Source: Uranotaenia lowii (taxonomy: Eukaryota > Arthropoda > Insecta > Diptera > Culicidae). Taken from it: DNA of 64,000 nt. Positions 62,150 to 64,000 of this stretch are shown in pieces; position 1 is the first letter of the stretch, and each line of letters opens with the position of its first letter. The position numbers were made by a program, and so were the translations under genes. The notes under the pieces were generated by a model. It made no database searches. It was given only the letters and a program-made list of their open reading frames with translations, and was not told where the DNA came from. The DNA lies in assembly GCF_029784155.1 (NCBI RefSeq), contig NC_073693.1, positions 157,671,519-157,735,518 on the forward strand, given 5' to 3'.

Positions 62150-62840
62150 TTAAAATTTTGCAAGATTCAAAAAATTCAAGGTTTTTCGCGTGCCCCCCGA
62201 CCGGAAAAAATTGAATAAAATTATTTTTTGCCGAAAAATTTTCGAGTTTAAAATTTTGCAAGATTCAAAAAATTCAAGGTTTTTCGCGCGCCCCGCGACC
62301 GGAAAAAATTGAAAAACATGATTTTTTGCCGAAAAATTTTCGATTTTAAAATTTTGCAAGATTTAAAAAATTCAAGGTTTTTCGCGCGCCCCCCGACCGG
62401 AAAAAATCGAAAAAAATGATTTTTTGCCGAAAAATTTTCGAGTTTAAAATTTTGCAAGATTCAAAAAATTCAAGGTTTTTCGCGCGCCCCCTACCGGAAA
62501 AAATCGAAAAAAATGATTTTTTGCCGAAAAATTTTCGAGTTTAAAATTTTGCAAGATTCAAAAAATTCAAGGTTTTTCGCGTGCCCCCCGACCGGAAAAA
62601 ATTGAAAAAAATTATTTTTTGCCGAAAAATTTTCGAGTTTAAAATTTTGCAAGATTCAAAAAATTCAAGGTTTTTCGCGCGCCCCGCGACCGGAAAAAAT
62701 TGAAAAACATGATTTTTTGCCGAAAAATTTTCGATTTTAAAATTTTGCAAGATTTAAAAAATTCAAGGTTTTTCGCGCGCCCCCCGACCGGAAAAAATCG
62801 AAAAAAATGATTTTTTGCCGAAAAATTTCCGAGTTTAAAA
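62150..62840 (+). repeat. Family B local four-unit tandem repeat (391 bp)
   Basis: A set of four subtype units (cgtgccccccgacc with attga; ccccgcgacc with aaaacatg; tcgattttaaaa with gatttaaaa; ccctaccgg) recurs at an offset of 391 bp, four units minus 1 bp. It is nested in the right copy of the 4413-bp duplication. Confidence 0.75.
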
Positions 62841-63925
62841 TTTTGCAAGATTCAAAAAATTCAAGGTTTTTCGCGCGCCCCCCGACCGGAAAAAATCGAA
62901 AAAAATGATTTTTTGCCGAAAAATTTTCGAGTTTAAAATTTTGCAAGATTCATAAAATTCAAGGTTTTTCGCGCGCCCCCCGACCGGAAAAAATCGATAG
63001 AAATGATTTTTTGCCCAAAAATTTTCGAGTTTAAAATTTTGCAAGATTCAAAAAATTCAAGGTTTTTCGCGCGCCCCCGACCGGAAAAAATCGAAAAAAA
63101 TTATTTTTTGCCGAAAAATTTTCGAGTTTAAAATTTTGCAAGATTCAAAAATTTCAAGGTTTTTCGCGCGCCCCCCGACCGGAAAAAATCGAAAAAAATG
63201 ATTTTTTGCCGAAAAATTTTCGAGTTTAAAATTTTGCAAGATTAAAAAAATTCAAGGTTTTTCGCGCGCCCCCCGACCGGAAAACATCGAAAAAAAAATG
63301 ATTTTTTGCCGAAAAATTTTCGAGTTTAAAATTTTGCAAGATTCAAAAAATTCAAGGTTTTTCGCGCGCCCCCCGACCGGAAAAAATCGAAAAAAATGAT
63401 TTTTTGCCGAAAAATTTTCGAGTTTAAAATTTTGTAAGATTAAAAAAATTCAAGGTTTTTCGCGCGCCCCCTACCGGAAAAAATCGAAAAAAAATATTTT
63501 TTGCCGAAAAATTTTCGAGTTTAAAATTTTGCAAGATTCAAAAAATTCAAGGTTTTTCGCGCGCCCGCCGACCGGAGAAAATCGAAAAAAATTATTTTTT
63601 GCCGAAAAATTTTCGAGTTTAAAATTTTGCAAGATTAAAAAAATTCAAGGTTTTTCGCGCGCCCCCTACCGGAAAAATCGAAAAAAAATATTTTTTGCCG
63701 AAAAATTTTCGAGTTTAAAATTTTGCAAGATTAAAAAAATTCAAGGTTTTTCGCGCGCCCCCTACCGGAAAAAATCGAAAAAAAATATTTTTTGCCGAAA
63801 AATTTTCGAGTTTAAAATTTTGCAAGATTCAAAAAATTCAAGGTTTTTCGCGCGCCCGCCGACCGGAAAAAATCGAAAAAAATGATTTTTTGCCGAAAAA
63901 TTTTCGAGTTTAAAATTTTGCAAGA
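62251..63925 (+). repeat. Family B higher-order duplication, copy 2
   Basis: Second copy of the block at 57838-59510. Small differences include ttgcccaaaa near 63013 (copy 1 has ttgccgaaaa) and gattaaaaaaattc units near 63240 and 63730. Divergence begins near 63925, where copy 1 has a tttttcacgcg unit. Confidence 0.88.
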
Positions 63926-64000
63926 TTAAAAAAATTCAAGGTTTTTCGCGCGCCCCCCGACCGGAAAAAATCGAAAAAAATGATTTTTTGCCAAAAAATT

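Larger units (their letters stand above)
57838..64000 (+). repeat. Family B 98-bp satellite array
   Basis: About 63 tandem units, same length and orientation as A and running off the right edge. Relative to A, nine unit positions differ consistently: 1 (C to G), 15 (A to G), 20 (G to T), 31-32 (GT to AA), 50 (T to G), 59 (A to G), 62 (A to C) and 72 (A to G). Landmarks are ttttttgccg, tcgagtttaaaa, gcaagattc, caaggtttttcg, cgcgcgcccccc and gaccgg. GC is about 35% and CpG count rises from six to eight per unit. Subtypes include ccctaccgg, cccgccgacc, ccccgcgacc, aaaacatcg and ttattttttg. Reading frames in it are by-products of the repeat. Confidence 0.97.

Noticed and set aside
1..64000. Operon, phage, defence or toxin system
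   Set aside because: No such genes, promoters or terminators exist in the window. Satellite DNA and one small AT-rich island account for all of it.

Overview
This window is almost entirely tandem satellite DNA from a eukaryotic genome. It contains no recognisable protein gene, RNA gene or bacterial feature. The repeat unit is 98 bp and AT-rich (about 32-35% GC), in one orientation throughout. Two related families occur: family A (about 526 units before an internal island and about 15 after it) and family B (about 63 units). Their consensus units, read by eye, differ at 9 of 98 positions (about 91% identity). The style of the non-satellite island (AT-rich, short inverted repeats, a poly(T)-bordered insertion, TTAGC pentamers) suggests an insect. 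My impression from memory is an aedine-type mosquito, but nothing here proves it.

Layout: 1-8384 family A, fairly homogeneous; 8385-8884 a 500-N gap; 8885-52059 family A with more unit subtypes and many multi-kilobase internal duplications; 52060-55910 a 3.85-kb island of non-satellite sequence; 55911-57337 family A again, nearly in phase with the left side; 57338-57837 a second 500-N gap; 57838-64000 family B. Both gaps are exactly 500 N, so they are placeholders of unknown true size, and the A-to-B adjacency is a scaffolding statement rather than sequenced DNA.

The array has a higher-order history. Near-identical tandem or dispersed blocks repeat with offsets of about 3428, 1692, 2656, 4916 and 1567 bp in A, and 4413 bp in B. 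A dispersed pair lies about 15 kb apart. Several blocks share rare indels (a 33-bp truncated unit, a 26-bp internal duplication), so they are copies rather than coincidences.

The island carries the clearest transposition signature: about 1.68 kb (53369-55048) bounded by a perfect 16-bp direct repeat with a 13-T run at one end, as expected for a minus-strand poly(A) retroelement. It has no substantial open reading frame. All open frames of 60-165 codons inside the satellites are by-products of the repeat and should not be annotated as genes. I found no convincing new multi-gene system. What is interesting is satellite architecture, homogenisation boundaries and the island.
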